64,000 nucleotides of DNA from Prorocentrum cordatum (GCA_963575745.1 CAUYUJ010012658.1:125001-189000), one strand, 5' to 3'. Shown: positions 23,750-35,052, counted from the first letter of the stretch. Notes: generated from the sequence alone by a model not told the origin. Translations and numbers: made by a program.

Positions 23750-25297
23750 TTAGCTTACCCTTTGCCCTTTCCTCCTCCCCCCTGGCGGACAGCCTCTCCT
23801 CTCGCCCTCTGCGCTGCCCTCTCTTCCTCCTTCTATGTCTCTTCCTCCTTCTCCTCCTCCTCCTCCTCCTCCTCCTCCTCCTCCTCCTCCTCCTCCTCCT
23901 CCTCTCGCGCCATCTCCTCCTCGTCGTCGCCCTCCCCCATGCCCGTTCACTCCGCGCCCTCCTGCCTCTTCTCCGCGTGCGCCTCCCGCCCCCCCTGGTC
24001 GCGGCAAGCAACTCGATTTTCCTCGGCGCCGTCGCCGCGTCGGCCAGCGCGCGCACGTTTGCCGACGGCTAGATCGCGCAGCCGTCGGGGCAACCCTTCG
24101 GGCCAGGCCGTTGGGGCAACCGCGCAGGCCGCAGGGGCGCGGGGGCCAGCCGTTGGGGCAACCCCACGGGCCTCCAGGCGCGCGCCGCGGCGCCCAGGCG
24201 GGCGGCAGCACGAAGCCCAGCTCTGCCGCGAGCTGCTCCGCCTCAGCCCTGGAGCCCGCCGCTCTCTCGTCGAACTCCTGGAGCGCCTTCCGCAGCGACG
24301 CCGGCGGCCCGCGCTCGAGGTACTCTCGCGCGGGCGGCCGCAGGATCAGCATGTTCCGCATGCGCGTGGCGCGGGAGAACATGACGTAGAAGTGCAGCCA
24401 CCACATCTCGTCCGACGTGCCCGTGCGGCCAGCGTCCTCATCCCTGGCGCAGTCGATGGTGACGCCCTTGCGCAGCGTCTGGCCCTGCGACAGCGTGGAG
24501 GTCAGGTAGGACGCATGCGTCGGGGTGAACCCCGAGCGGCGCAAAGTGTGCACCCCCGAGCTTTGCCACGTGAGTTCCTGCTCGCTGGGCCTGAACATGA
24601 GCAAGCTCCTCGCCCGCGCTTCGGCCTCGGCGTCGTCGGCAGCGCCGTCGGCGCCCTGCTGCACCTCGGCGACCTCCTTGTAGATCGGGGACTCCTGGAA
24701 GCCGTGCACCTGCAGCCAGATTCCCTGCGGTAGGTAGCGGGGGCGGAAGAGCTGGCCCGGCGCGCGCTCCTCGTAGTCCCGCTCGTCGTCTGCGTGAAAC
24801 TCGAAGGACACGATGGTGGCCCGTTGTTCCTGCACGAGCCCGAACTTCTTCTGCAACTCCTCCTGCGCGGCCGTGAACCGGACCTCCATGCCGGCGCGTG
24901 CCGGTATGGCGCCGTGGATGTCCCCCGTCTTGTGCATGTTCGGGACGTTCAGGAGGCGCCGGCCTGCGTCTGGGTCGCCTTGAATCGCGCCGCACTCGTC
25001 TACGGCCCGCAGGAAGACGAGGGGGACGCCGAGGCGCCGCGCGTCGCGACGAGCGCGCGTGTTGATCCACGTCGCCAACGTCTCCCAGTAGATGCCCATG
25101 CCGTAGCCGAGCCGGAAATTCTCGTGCTGGTGCCGTGGGTCCAGGCCGCCGTGGTTGTCAGAGGCCAACGTCCTCTCCCAGGCAGACCAGACCTCTGGTG
25201 GGAAGCGCTTGGCCTCGCGCGTGCAGCCCAAGAACGCGATCAGAGGGTCCCCCGGCTCGAAGCGCTTTGTGCCCTTCAGCTCGAAGACGCAGGGGAT
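23750..25297 (-). CDS. Helitron-type SF1 helicase, C-terminal exon (5' truncated)
   Basis: The minus strand is open from 25297. It carries the part of a Pif1/RecD-like transposon helicase that follows motif III: GTKRFEPGDPL, RLGYGMGIYWETLATWI, VPLVFLRAVDECGAI, LLNVPNMHKTGDIHG, then LSQGQTLRKGVTIDCA (motif V region) and WWLHFYVMFSRATRM (motif VI). Walker A and B are absent. The exon probably begins at 25297, because the minus strand there reads TCTTCTCTCAG then ATCCCC, a good 3' splice site. Conserved sequence ends near 24200; the tail to 23750 is Arg-rich and then poly-Gly from a CTC microsatellite and may not be real. It is a second Helitron-like copy, opposite in strand to the one at 56640-63418, and covers roughly the half that one lacks. 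Confidence 0.75.
   Translation of the reverse strand: MPCVFELKGTKRFEPGDPLIAFLGCTREAKRFPPEVWSAWERTLASDNHGGLDPRHQHENFRLGYGMGIYWETLATWINTRARRDARRLGVPLVFLRAVDECGAIQGDPDAGRRLLNVPNMHKTGDIHGAIPARAGMEVRFTAAQEELQKKFGLVQEQRATIVSFEFHADDERDYEERAPGQLFRPRYLPQGIWLQVHGFQESPIYKEVAEVQQGADGAADDAEAEARARSLLMFRPSEQELTWQSSGVHTLRRSGFTPTHASYLTSTLSQGQTLRKGVTIDCARDEDAGRTGTSDEMWWLHFYVMFSRATRMRNMLILRPPAREYLERGPPASLRKALQEFDERAAGSRAEAEQLAAELGFVLPPAWAPRRAPGGPWGCPNGWPPRPCGLRGCPNGLARRVAPTAARSSRRQTCARWPTRRRRRGKSSCLPRPGGAGGARGEEAGGRGVNGHGGGRRRGGDGARGGGGGGGGGGGGGGGGGEGGRDIEGGREGSAEGERRGCPPGGRRKGQRVS
23828..23903. repeat. (CTC)n microsatellite
   Basis: A run of CTC repeats that overlaps the doubtful poly-Gly tail of the helicase frame. 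Confidence 0.9.
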
Positions 25298-25310
25298 CTG
25301 AGAGAAGACC

Positions 25311-25570
25311 CCGATTCGGCCGAGGATGGGTTACCACCCTCGGCCCGGACGCAAGGGGCTACCCCTGCGCCCGATTCGGCCGCCGATGGGTTACCACCGG
25401 CGGCCCGGAGACAAGGGGTTACCCCTGCCCCCGATTCGGCCGAGGATGGGTTACCACCCCCGGCCCGGACGCAAGGGTTTCCCCCTGCGCCCGGCCGCCG
25501 CTTCGGCCGAGGATGGGTTACCACCCCCGGCCCAGACGCAAGGGTTTCCCCCTGCGCCCGGCCGCCGTCG
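25311..25570 (-). repeat. 60-bp GC-rich minisatellite in the presumed intron
   Basis: Four units of 60-69 bp each contain GATGGGTTACCACC and CGATTCGGCCG. They sit directly upstream, in minus-strand terms, of the helicase 3' splice site, so they probably fill the intron whose 5' exon is missing. Confidence 0.85.
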
Positions 25571-25654
25571 TCCTCCTCAATTCCTGTTCCTCGTCCTCCT
25601 CGTCCTCCTCCTCCTCCTCCTCCTCCTCCCGCGCCTCAGCTCCAGCTCGCATGC

Positions 25655-26265
25655 TTCGAGCTGGCTCAGCGCGGGGACTCCCGCGGAGACAGACCGGCGG
25701 GCTCCCGCCTGTGACTTCCTCGCAAGTCACTCACAGACGAAGCTCCCGCCTGATACATCCTCCTTATTCAAGCCCTCCGGAGGCCAAAAGTGACGACAAG
25801 TATACGTTTCGGATGACCCGCCTCGGATTAAAAACGTGAGGTGCGGGCCCCATAAGGAGAGGCTTCCCGCCTGAGACTTCGTCGCAATTCACTCACAGCC
25901 GAGGCTCCCGCTTGATATTTCTTCCAGGTTCACGCCACAGGGGCCCAAGAGTGACGACAGTTACACGTTTCGGATGACCCGCCTCGAATTAAAAACATGA
26001 GGTGCGGGCCCCATAGGGAGAGGTCTCCCGCCTGAGACTTCGTCGCAATTCAGTCACAGACGAGGCTCCCGCTTGATACTTCCTCCAGATTCTCGCCACA
26101 GGGGCCCAAAAGTGACGACAGGTACACGTTTCGAATGATCCGCCTCGGATTAAAAACATGAGGCGCGGGCCCCATAGGGAGGGGCTCCTGCCTGAGACTT
26201 CCTCACAATTCACTCACAGACGAGCTCCCGCCTGATACTACCTCCATATTCAATCCAGGGAACGA
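25655..26265 (-). repeat. 160-bp tandem repeat carrying inverted 41-bp satellite cores
   Basis: GTGCGGGCCCCAT recurs at about 25841, 26002 and 26162, a 160-bp period. Each unit contains CTCCCGCCTGAGACTTC, the reverse complement of the 41-bp satellite core at 16877-17308, plus a segment with GTGACGACA and CGGATTAAAAAC. Confidence 0.88.
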
Positions 26266-26269
26266 GTGA

Positions 26270-26291
26270 TGACGAAATGATGAGTAAGTGA

Positions 26292-26331
<40 letters not shown>

Positions 26332-26695
26332 GTGTATGATGAATGAATGATGATGCTGATGATGATCATGATGGCCACTGAGTGGGTGGTCGAGAGATTA
26401 TGATGGAAATGGTGACGATGATGTTGAGAGTGGCGGCGGTCCTACCGTCGGAGGACCACTTCCTCCGAAGCCTACTGAGGATGAGTGAGTACTTGAGTGA
26501 GTGAGTGGATGATCGAGTGGTGATGATGGTGACGATGATGATGATGAGGAGGATTATGATGATGAGTAGTGATGAAAGATTATGATGGTGAGTAGTGATA
26601 ACGGTGATGGCGGTTGATGGTGAGGATGATGATGGTAATGATGAGTGTGTGCGTGTGATTGCGATGATGGTGGTTGATGGTGATGATGATGATGA

Positions 26696-26745
<50 letters not shown>
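26270..26745. repeat. (GAT)n, (TG)n and (GA)n microsatellites
   Basis: GATGAT repeats around 26295-26360 and 26520-26690, then TG, then a GA run at about 26708-26742. Confidence 0.9.
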
Positions 26746-26746
<1 letters not shown>

Positions 26747-26889
26747 GGGGGGGTGTGAGATCCTGCGCGGCGTGTGCAGAGAAAACAAGAACCCCGCTTT
26801 GGATGTGGGGAAAAACATAGGTTTGGCCGACTCGTGCTGCACCGAGACAGAAAGAGAGAGAGGGAGAGAGAGAGAGAGCGAGAACGAGA

Positions 26890-27012
26890 TGATGGGCCTG
26901 TTTCCCACAACCACCACCATAAGTTGGAGGGGGAAGAAGGTGGAGAAGGAGGAGGAGGAGGAACCCCTCCGCCTTCAACTTCTGGTGGCGGCGGTGGAAA
27001 ACAGGCCCATCA
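26890..27012. mobile_element. MITE family 1, copy A (123 bp)
   Basis: The left end reads TGATGGGCCTGTTTCCCACA then ACCACCACCATAAGTTGGAG. The right end is its near complement: CTTCTGGTGG then GGTGGAAAACAGGCCCATCA. Arms of about 40 bp enclose a short GGA-rich core. There is no coding capacity. Copies B (27188-27355) and C (38211-38413) share the ends. A target duplication is not clear here because the flanks are GA-rich. Confidence 0.75.
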
Positions 27013-27187
27013 AGCGAGAGCGATAGAGAGCGAGAGAGCGAGAAGGAGAGGCTCCCTGTTCCATGCTTGCTTTAACCAGCACAGTTGGCAGCTGAACTGG
27101 CGCTCCTTCGCGCCAGGTGTAGGGGGCCCTGTTCAATCCTGGACGTGGTCGGCCTCTCGGCCCTTCCGGCCGATTCAGAAGCACAGG

Positions 27188-27355
27188 TGATGCGCCTGTT
27201 TTCCACCACAACCACCACCATGAACTGGAGGGGGAGGGGGTCTCCTCCTTCTCCTCCTCCTCCTCCTCCTCCACCTCATCCTCCTCCGCCTCCTCCTCCT
27301 CCTTCCCCACTCCAACTTATGGTGGTGGTGGTGGTGGTGGAAAACAGGCTCATCA
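27188..27355. mobile_element. MITE family 1, copy B (168 bp)
   Basis: The ends TGATGCGCCTGTTTTCCACC and GGTGGAAAACAGGCTCATCA are near-perfect complements. The inner arms contain ACCACCACCATGAACTGGAG and CTCCAACTTATGGTGGTGG. The core is a TCC/CTC microsatellite. The flanking five bases are ACAGG and AAAGG, a possible decayed target duplication. Confidence 0.75.
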
Positions 27356-27665
27356 AAAGGGCGTCAACGGCGGCATCCTGAGCACGCAGGGGGCAACGCG
27401 TCTCAGCAAACCGAGACCTGCACAGAGGCGAAGGAGACTTGTGAGTGCGCCCCCTCTGCCAACACCCCGAAAACTTCCCCAAGCGAGACTATACCGCTAC
27501 GGTGACGTGACCAAGGGTTGCGAGTGGGAGCAAAATGACTCGTGCTGCTTACCGTGTCGCGGTGGCGCCCACTACGACACGCCATGCCTTGAAAGCTGAT
27601 GTTGGGTTGCCCATGCGGTTGCATGTTTGTCCTGAATTTGTTTTCTTGGCACGTAAAGGCCAAAG

Positions 27666-28459
27666 ATGTTCCGGATCATTTCCGAAGCGTTGCAGGCGCG
27701 GCATGCTACCAGGCTTTATGTTTTGAGCCTTGATGTTATCAACCAACCATTCCTTGGTGACCTAACTAGGACTGAGTCCACTCACCTCTGGCTTGAGTTT
27801 CTACGGTCAGGAAGAGTAGCAGGAGTGTTGGCGGGACCACCATGTGAGACACGGTCAGTCGCCAGACACAGGCCCGCTCCAGATTCACCCAGACCACGTC
27901 GGCCACTTAGGTCGGCCGTCAAATTGTGGGGACTTGGGCATTTAACCACCCGCGAGAGCTCCCAAGTTGAGCTAGGCAGTAAGTTGTTGCGCGCGGCACT
28001 ATTGTTTTGTTGTGCGAGGCCTGGGTCCACGGGGTTCCTGCCGTGCTCGAACACCCCGCCCATGATGATAGGGTTCCAGATTGTCCTAGTGTGTGGCTAC
28101 TGCCAGGAGTCCGACGGCTGGCAGCCCGACAAGGAGTCACTGAACATCTGATCCACCAATGCCGCTTCGGGGCCAAAGCTGTTAAACCTGCCGTCCTTTT
28201 GTGTGCTCATTTGTCCGACATGGGCCAATTTCTTGGGGCCATGCCAGGCGGACAGCTGTGCAATCATCGTGTTCCCCATCGTGCGTTCGGCGGCCTACGG
28301 ACAGATAACCCTCTGGGGTCATCGGGCGCCAAGACTTACCCCTCGAGGCTTTGTCTTTGTATTGTAGCTACTATGTTCCAGGACATTCGATCCAGGTTTC
28401 CCCACCTTTGCCCCAGTACCCCCAGCTTTGTCCCTAGCCCGTTTGTTCCCCATGTGTGA
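27666..28459 (+). pseudogene. Retroelement-type domain with cytosine-methyltransferase-like motifs, frameshifted
   Basis: The frame from 27666 reads YVLSLDVINQPFLGD, then FLRSGRVAGVLAGPPCETRS, then LTTRESSQVELGSKLLRAAL. It then leaves the natural reading near 28008. The continuation lies two bases over: VHGVPAVLEHPAHDD, VTEHLIHQCRFGAKAVKP, GAKTYPSRLCLCIVATM, with a stop at 28459. GPPC followed by E-x-x-S resembles motif IV of C5 cytosine methyltransferases and EHP resembles motif VI, but motifs I and VIII-X were not confirmed, so activity is not claimed. I recall similar domains at the C-terminal end of dinoflagellate retroelement polyproteins; that is memory, not a search. No RT or endonuclease is adjacent. 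The frameshift and isolation suggest a fossil. Confidence 0.6.
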
Positions 28460-29880
28460 TTTGGCGTTCCCCTCTCCCCTTTCCGTTGGCCTCCTTCTCG
28501 CGAGGCTTGCCTACGAGAATCTTTGGATTTTGGAAATTCTGGGGACTGCTGGGAGTTACTGGTGGGCCTGCGTCGGTACTATGTTCCCAATGACCCTTAT
28601 GTGATCTCCGCGTTTGCCATGGACTGCATGATTCATAACAACAAGGGTTCCCAGTGACTGCTGTGCGTTATATGTGCACGGACCGAATCACTCTATTTCT
28701 TCCTCTGTCCCCATGACTGATGCTCAGACGGAAGGCTGTGCTTAGGGGGGAGTCCCTGTGTGAATGTTATGACGGGGCCAAGTGCGTGCCTCCTCGCCCA
28801 CGGTTGAACATGCAATAACACTGAGGTGTTTGAGATATAAGCTCCAACGCGTTGCTTGCAATCATACCTGCACTTGCCTGGGGCGAAGGTCCCTCTCCAT
28901 CGCCCTTGTCTGTCTGTTTCCGTCTCATAATGTACACCCACATTAAAGGTAGTAACCTCAGGCACTCCTGCACCTTCGGTGCTGCGCCCTTGGCGCGGCT
29001 TCACCTTGTTCCACTCTCGGGCCTGTTGCCTTGTTTTGTTCTTCACCCAGCTGTCTTCTCGCACTCTTCTCTCCATTTCGGCTTCGACTCTCTGGCCGCA
29101 CGACCGACAGACCGACCGAGGAGAAGGAGGGAGGAGGAGGAGGAGAAGGAGGTGGAGAAGGAGGAGGAGGAGGAGGAGCATGAAGAGGAGATCGAGGACC
29201 TCTAACCTGGGAAGGGGTGGAGAAGCCAGAGGTCAATGACCGTGGTCGCCGCGCGCGCGGTGGCTCCAGAGTCAGCAGCGACACGCGAGTGGCGTCGGCG
29301 AGCCACCACGTTGTGAGGATGCTGAACACCCCCGGGCGCTTGCAGAACCTTTGCGGATGAGGGGGATGGTGAAGCTTCGGGTTGCACAGACAGTCCCGCC
29401 AGGTGGTCCCGGGTGGCCCATCAAGCCCACCAAGTAGGCTGGGGCGGTCTCAACATCCTGGCGCCGTTCCGCGCCCCAAGGTTGGGGACTACCCGGGGGG
29501 CTGTGTGCGCAGCCCGCAGTCTTACCACTTCGTCTCGTCGTGCAGATCGCGACCAAAACATCTTGCATGTTATCGGCTTCAGGGCGCCTTCACTGGGCCC
29601 CGGGACTGACCAGAAACGGCTCGGGAGAAGAAGGCGGTCCTGGGGAAACGGCTCAGGCCTCCTAGTTCTCTTTCACATGGTATATCGATCACGACGTCGG
29701 CGGTCTGGGGCGTCGTATCGGGAGTACCAATCGGAGAAGGGAAGCATCGGGGCGAGAGTGGGGAAGGGAGAGCGTCCGGGAGAGGGATTAGCAGAGCGAG
29801 ATCAATCTCCTCACGCGCGGCAGGCGGGGAGGCTCCGACCCGAGGAGCAACCGCTGCCGACGAGGGAGGCGGCGCGCAGA
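28460..29880. other. No gene recognised; (GAG)n at 29115-29200
   Basis: Short frames only. A GAG tract of about 85 bp lies at 29115-29200. Confidence 0.4.
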
Positions 29881-29884
29881 AAGG

Positions 29885-30135
29885 CCAGGGCAGAGGAAGA
29901 GGAAGAGGAAGAGGAAGAGGAGGAGGATGAGGAGGAGGAGGAGGAGGGGGAGGAGGGGAAGGAGGAGGAGGTGGAGGAGGAGGAGGAGGAGGAGGAGGTG
30001 TAGCAGGAAAGGGAGAGGCTGAGGGGAGGAGGAGGAGGAGGAGGAGGAGGAGGAGGAGGAGGAGGACGAGGAAGAGGAGGAGGAGGAGGAGGAGGAGGAG
30101 GAGGAGGAGGAGGAGGAGCAGCAGCAGCAGCAGCA
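29885..30135. repeat. (GAG/GAA)n microsatellite
   Basis: About 250 bp of GAG/GAA repeats ending in a short CAG run. Long minus-strand Leu/Pro/Ser-rich frames are by-products. Confidence 0.95.
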
Positions 30136-31164
30136 GAGAGGCCAAGGAGGCCGTGGAGCCCTCCCACGAGACGCTTGGGCGGCGGCCGCCAAGGCGCACG
30201 CTGCGGGCGCAGGCCGCGCCGCAGCTGGCGCCGCCCGACGAGGGGCAGCCGCACTCCCGAGGGCAGGGGCCAAGCGCCGCCGTTCGGATGGAGGCCTCGG
30301 GAGGCCGAGTCCGAGCGCGGGAGGCAGACGCAAAGGCGCGGGCCGAGTAAGCGGACGCGGGAACGACGCTGGAGCAGCAAGGCACCAGGGCCCAAGGGCA
30401 CGGCGCAGCAGGACGAGCGATGGGGGAGGCGGCGCGAACGAAAAAGAACAGGACAACACACGAGCCCGCGGCTCGTCGCCGGGGGAGCGGCGAGCCCGCA
30501 GCCCCCACCCCCGCCGCCGAGAACGCCGCATTCCTCCAGGATCCGCGATGCCTTCCCTCCCCACCATCCTGTAGATAATGTCCCCGGACTCCAAGGGTGA
30601 AGAGCCGTGCAGGTAGCTCCCCCAGGACTCCGTTCAGCCAATCAGTGAACACTTCGACGGTCTTTTAACAGGCCGACGCCTATTTGCTTGACGGTGTTGG
30701 GCGGTGGTGTAAGCATTTAGCACAACGGTCCAGGGGGCCTCGTTTGAGACGCACCGCCGCTCCTCTCATCCTGCCTCCTTCGGGCCCCCCCCTAAACCTT
30801 CCGAATGTCCCGGGCCTTGACGCACGGGCTCAAAGCGACTGCACAGACACAGGTGGAATTGGAGATTGGAGGCGCTATGCGCGGTGCGTCGATGAATGAT
30901 GCGGCCTCCCGCGAAGCGGGCGAGGGCCTGGGCGTCCGCGAAGCGAGTCCCGCAGCGTGTGCCCGAAAAGAGGACGACATCGAAGTTCCCCGTCACCTCT
31001 TCCATCCTCCCCGATGCGCAGCAGTGAATAGGGTTATACCCCGAAGCACACAGCGCGGTATGCCACCCGACATCCCGTCATGCAACAACAGCGGTGAAAA
31101 CAATATGACAATCCAGCATTGCATCATTGCTGCTGAGCCCCTCCTTACCTGACAGGTCCACGGG
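30136..31164. other. No gene recognised
   Basis: GC-rich normal-complexity DNA with competing open frames on both strands. No motif recognised. Confidence 0.4.
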
Positions 31165-31385
31165 GGCTCAAAGCAGGAGGGGGAGAAAGAGCAGCAGGAG
31201 GAAGAGGAAGAGGAGGAAGATGAGGAGGATGGGCAGAGAAGGGAACGAAGCGGGCGGCCGAGGATGAGGAGGGCGAGGAGGAGGAGACGGAGGAGGAGGA
31301 GGAGGAGGAGGAGGAGGAGGACGAGAATGAGGAGGAAGAGGAGAATGAGGAGGCGGGGGAGGATGAGGAAAAAATGGAAAGTGGC
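31165..31385. repeat. (GAG)n microsatellite
   Basis: GAG/GAA repeats with interruptions. Confidence 0.9.
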
Positions 31386-31905
31386 GGGAGGATGATACAC
31401 GAGCGATCAACTGAGCAGGAACAGGAGCAGCGGGAGGTGGGCAAACATGACGAAAATAAGGATAATGGAGGGGGGCCTGGAGGAGAGAAGAGGAAGTTTG
31501 CTAAACATCCCCACATCACTGCCAAATGCAGCACATACTGTGCACACGCGATGAAAACCTTGGCCCAGCTGCCCACGTCGACCTAGAACCTCGCACTATG
31601 GCCTCTACAGGGAAATAATCATCTGCCCCCTTTTTCGGGCCATGTCTGCCTCCGGGATGACGCACTCTCGTGGGGCACGTCGCTCGAGAGGCCCATTGTG
31701 GCTTCCTGGGCCGTCGGAGCCAATCGATCGGACTCATACTCGGACACGGCACCTGCAAAGCTACCATGTTTTGAAACGATGATTGCTACTCCTCTGACTG
31801 CTGGGGCCGAGCACGGGAACAAGCAGGTTCAAAACGACAACGTCGCGAGGTCGCTGAATCTCTACGCAGGAGTCGATCTCTGGCGAGACGTTCAGCTGAT
31901 AACCA
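31386..31905. other. No gene recognised
   Basis: Short frames only, with nothing supported. Confidence 0.4.
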
Positions 31906-31907
31906 TG

Positions 31908-32988
31908 AATCCCACCAGCCCTCTGGGCGTCGGTGGTTTAGAGCGTTTCCTCTTCCATCCCTCCTTCTTCCCTTTCGGGGAGGGGGTTCCCCCTACCCCT
32001 ACCCCCTCCCCTGGACCTGGACAGGGGGGGGGTCGCGAGGTGTCAGGGCGTCCAAAACGGCCTCGGCGAGGAATCCAACATCATTGGTTTTATAGTGGTT
32101 TGGGCCCCATGTTGGCCTCTTGGGGGGGACCCTAATTGAAGCTCCCCTCTTGTTTGATCGATCTCCTCCAAGATGGCCCCAAGATGGCCCCCAAGGCCCC
32201 CAAGGGTGCCCCAAGAGGGCCCCAAGAGGTGGCCAGGAAGCCCCAAGAGGCCCCCAGGAGGCCCCCAGGAGGCCCCCAAGAGGCTCTCAAGAGACCTCCA
32301 AGAGACCTCCAAGAGACCCCAAGAGGCCCCCCAAAGGCACCCAAGACGCTCCAAGAGGCCTCGGCGACACTGCCAACATCGTTGATGTTACTAAGATTTT
32401 GGCTACATTTTGGCCTCCTGGGGGGTGGTACTGCTTCAGATGACTCCAAAAGCGCCAGGGCCAAAGATGATCTCCAAGATGGCTCAAGATATCCCAAGAT
32501 GCCTCAAGATGGCGCCCACGATGCTCCAAAAGGCCCCAAGACCGCTCCAAGACGGCCCCAAGTGGCCAAATAGCTCCACCAGGAGGCCCCGCAGAGGCCA
32601 CAATCCTTCCAAAACCGTGGGGAAATCCACGTTGTTGGCTTCCTCGCCGAGGCCTCAAGATGGCTCCAAGATGGCACAAGAGGGCTCCAAGAGTGCTCCC
32701 AAGGCTCCCAAGAGCGCTTCAAGAGGGCCCCAAGAGGCGTCCAGGACGCCCCAGGAGGCCCCAACAGGCGCCCCAGAGGCCTCCAAGAGGCTCCCAAGAG
32801 ACCCACCCCCAAGAGGCCCCAAGAAGCTCTCCGAGGCACCCAAGCTCCAAGAGGCGTGCGGGACCGCCAAGAGGCCCCCAAGACGCTCCAAGAAGCCTCC
32901 ACTGGGGGACCCTTCCTCTGTGTGCTGCCCGCTTCCCTGATCGAGGCAATTCCTCTGAGCATCGTTTCTGGATGGGCTGGTGGGGATT
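31908..32988 (+). mobile_element. Composite repeat R2, copy 1: leader, CCAAGAGGCC array, inverted end
   Basis: It begins AATCCCACCAGCCCTCTGGG and has a leader of about 250 bp that matches 33931-34130, including TCGGTGGTTTAGAGC and GATCGATCTCCTCCAAGATG. A CCAAGAGGCCCC-type array (32165-32365 and 32455-32900) follows. It ends GGGCTGGTGGGGATT, the near complement of its beginning. Non-coding; the Trp-rich minus frames come from the array. Confidence 0.65.
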
Positions 32989-33930
32989 CTTTTTTTTTGG
33001 TCGCGGGCAGACGCGTGAAGCTGTCGCCGAGAGGGGGGTCCGGGGCGCGGGCAAGAACTGGTGGGGATTCTTTTCGGTCGCGGCCGCGAGCGAAGAGGCA
33101 GGCGGCGGGCAGGGTGTCCAGGCCAACGGGCAAGCCTAATTAGCTACAAGAGGCGCACTAGCCGGCCGGCCCACTCACATAGCAGCCGCGAGGCAGCGGG
33201 GGAGCTGACGGCGGGGGGCATCCTGGGAAGCTCGAGCACATGCAGTGGACAAAATGTCGAGGAATGCGATGGCTGCCATGAGGCACGACCCACACAGTGA
33301 CAAGACGTGTACCTGAGCAACCGAGTCCGTCATTCTGAGTGGGGGCAGGCGCGAGGCCCGAGGAGCGAATCGCCAGTGGGGCGCCAGGCTCCAACAGTCT
33401 GGTGGAGATTCGCGAAGCGTCAACAATTTGCCAACCATCTCCGCATGGCTGGAAAATGCAAGCCGCAATAAGCCCCCGCGATGAAGCTCTTGTCGCGCAC
33501 CTTCACTTGTTCTAAGACTGAATGTGCTCATTGTCTCGGGCACCCCTGGTCATGTCCGTCTACAGCGTTTTGGCGTGTGGCTGGCTGTCCTCATCAGGAC
33601 CTGCCGACGCCGTCACGAACAGCACCTCCATTTCCGACTCTGCGAAACATCGATGTGTGCAACACCAGAGCCGCCAGAGCATGTCAAGCTGATTCAATGC
33701 CATGGGCGCTGTCAGCTCAGCTGCCTGCATCAACCTAGACCCTGGCTTTTGAGCTATCAGAGAAGGGAGGAAACCATCGAAGAGGAAGGACGAGGAAGAG
33801 CAGGGGGAAGGCGAAGAGGAGGAGGGAGGTAGGGCGTAGGGCGTATGGCGTGGGGCGGAGGAGGAGGAGGAGGAGGAGGAGGAGGAGGAGGAGGCGAAGA
33901 TGGGGTAGGGCGTGCGACCCCCTTTCCTGG
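32989..33930. other. No gene recognised; (GAG)n at 33852-33896
   Basis: CTGGTGGGGATTCTTTT followed by GGTCGCGG occurs twice, at about 32979 and 33057. A related CTGGTGGAGATTCGCGAAG lies at about 33408. Otherwise nothing is recognised. Confidence 0.4.
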
Positions 33931-34412
33931 AATCCCACCAGCCCTCTGGGCGTCGGTGGTTTAGAGCATTTCCTCTTCCACCCCTCCTTCTTCCCCTTCG
34001 GGGAGGGGTTTACCCCTCCCCCTACCCCTGGGAGGGCTAAAATTCGACACCCCTCACGAGGATCATGGCTCCTGAGGGGGGGGCTGTAATTGAACCCCCC
34101 TTCGTTGATCGATCTCCTCCAAGATGGCTCCGAGGCCCCCCAAGAGGCCCCCAGGAGGCCCCCAAGAGACCCCCAAGAGGCCCCAAGAGACACCCCAGAG
34201 GCACCCAAGAAGCGCCCAGGAGGCCCCAAGAAGCGCCCAGGAGGCCCCCAAAGGCCCCAAGATGGCCCCAAGAGGCCCCAAGAGGCCCCCAGGAGGCCCC
34301 AAAGAGGATCCCGAACGGCCCACAGAGGCCCCCCCGAGGCACCCAAGACGCCGAAAAGCCCCTCAGGACGACCCTCTTCTCGCCTGGGCGTCGTTTCTGG
34401 ACGGGCTGGTGG
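33931..34412 (+). mobile_element. Composite repeat R2, copy 2
   Basis: Same order as copy 1: an AATCCCACCAGCCC start, the shared leader, a CCAAGAGGCC array at 34120-34345, and a GGGCTGGTGGGGAT end. The array is about 225 bp here against about 650 bp in copy 1, so the array changes length inside a conserved frame. Confidence 0.65.
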
Positions 34413-34639
34413 GGATACGCGAAGCGTCTAGAATTTCTGAGAGAATCGCCGCCTGGATCCCAGAGACGGCCTGTCGCCCGGACTTGGTTTGTGTCTGTGA
34501 CAGAGCCTGCTGGTTGCCCGCCTGCCGGAACGCATCAAAGCTTTGAGTTTGAGTGTCCCACGACTCTCGAGCACGCTAGATTCACACATGCATGGCGTCC
34601 AGCTTGCATTTGGCGTTCCTTTGTTGCAGATCGCTGCCG

Positions 34640-35052
<413 letters not shown>

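Noticed and set aside
24794-25714. 306-codon plus-strand frame
   Set aside because: Antisense to the Helitron helicase exon, continuing into a 60-bp minisatellite and a CTC tract.
29579-30652. 357-codon minus-strand frame
   Set aside because: Central part is Leu/Pro runs from a GAG microsatellite; flanks show no motif and other frames are equally open.
33735-34346. Trp/Gly-rich minus frames (LLGASWG repeats)
   Set aside because: Translation of the CCAAGAGGCC minisatellite. The same pattern appears at all four arrays regardless of context.
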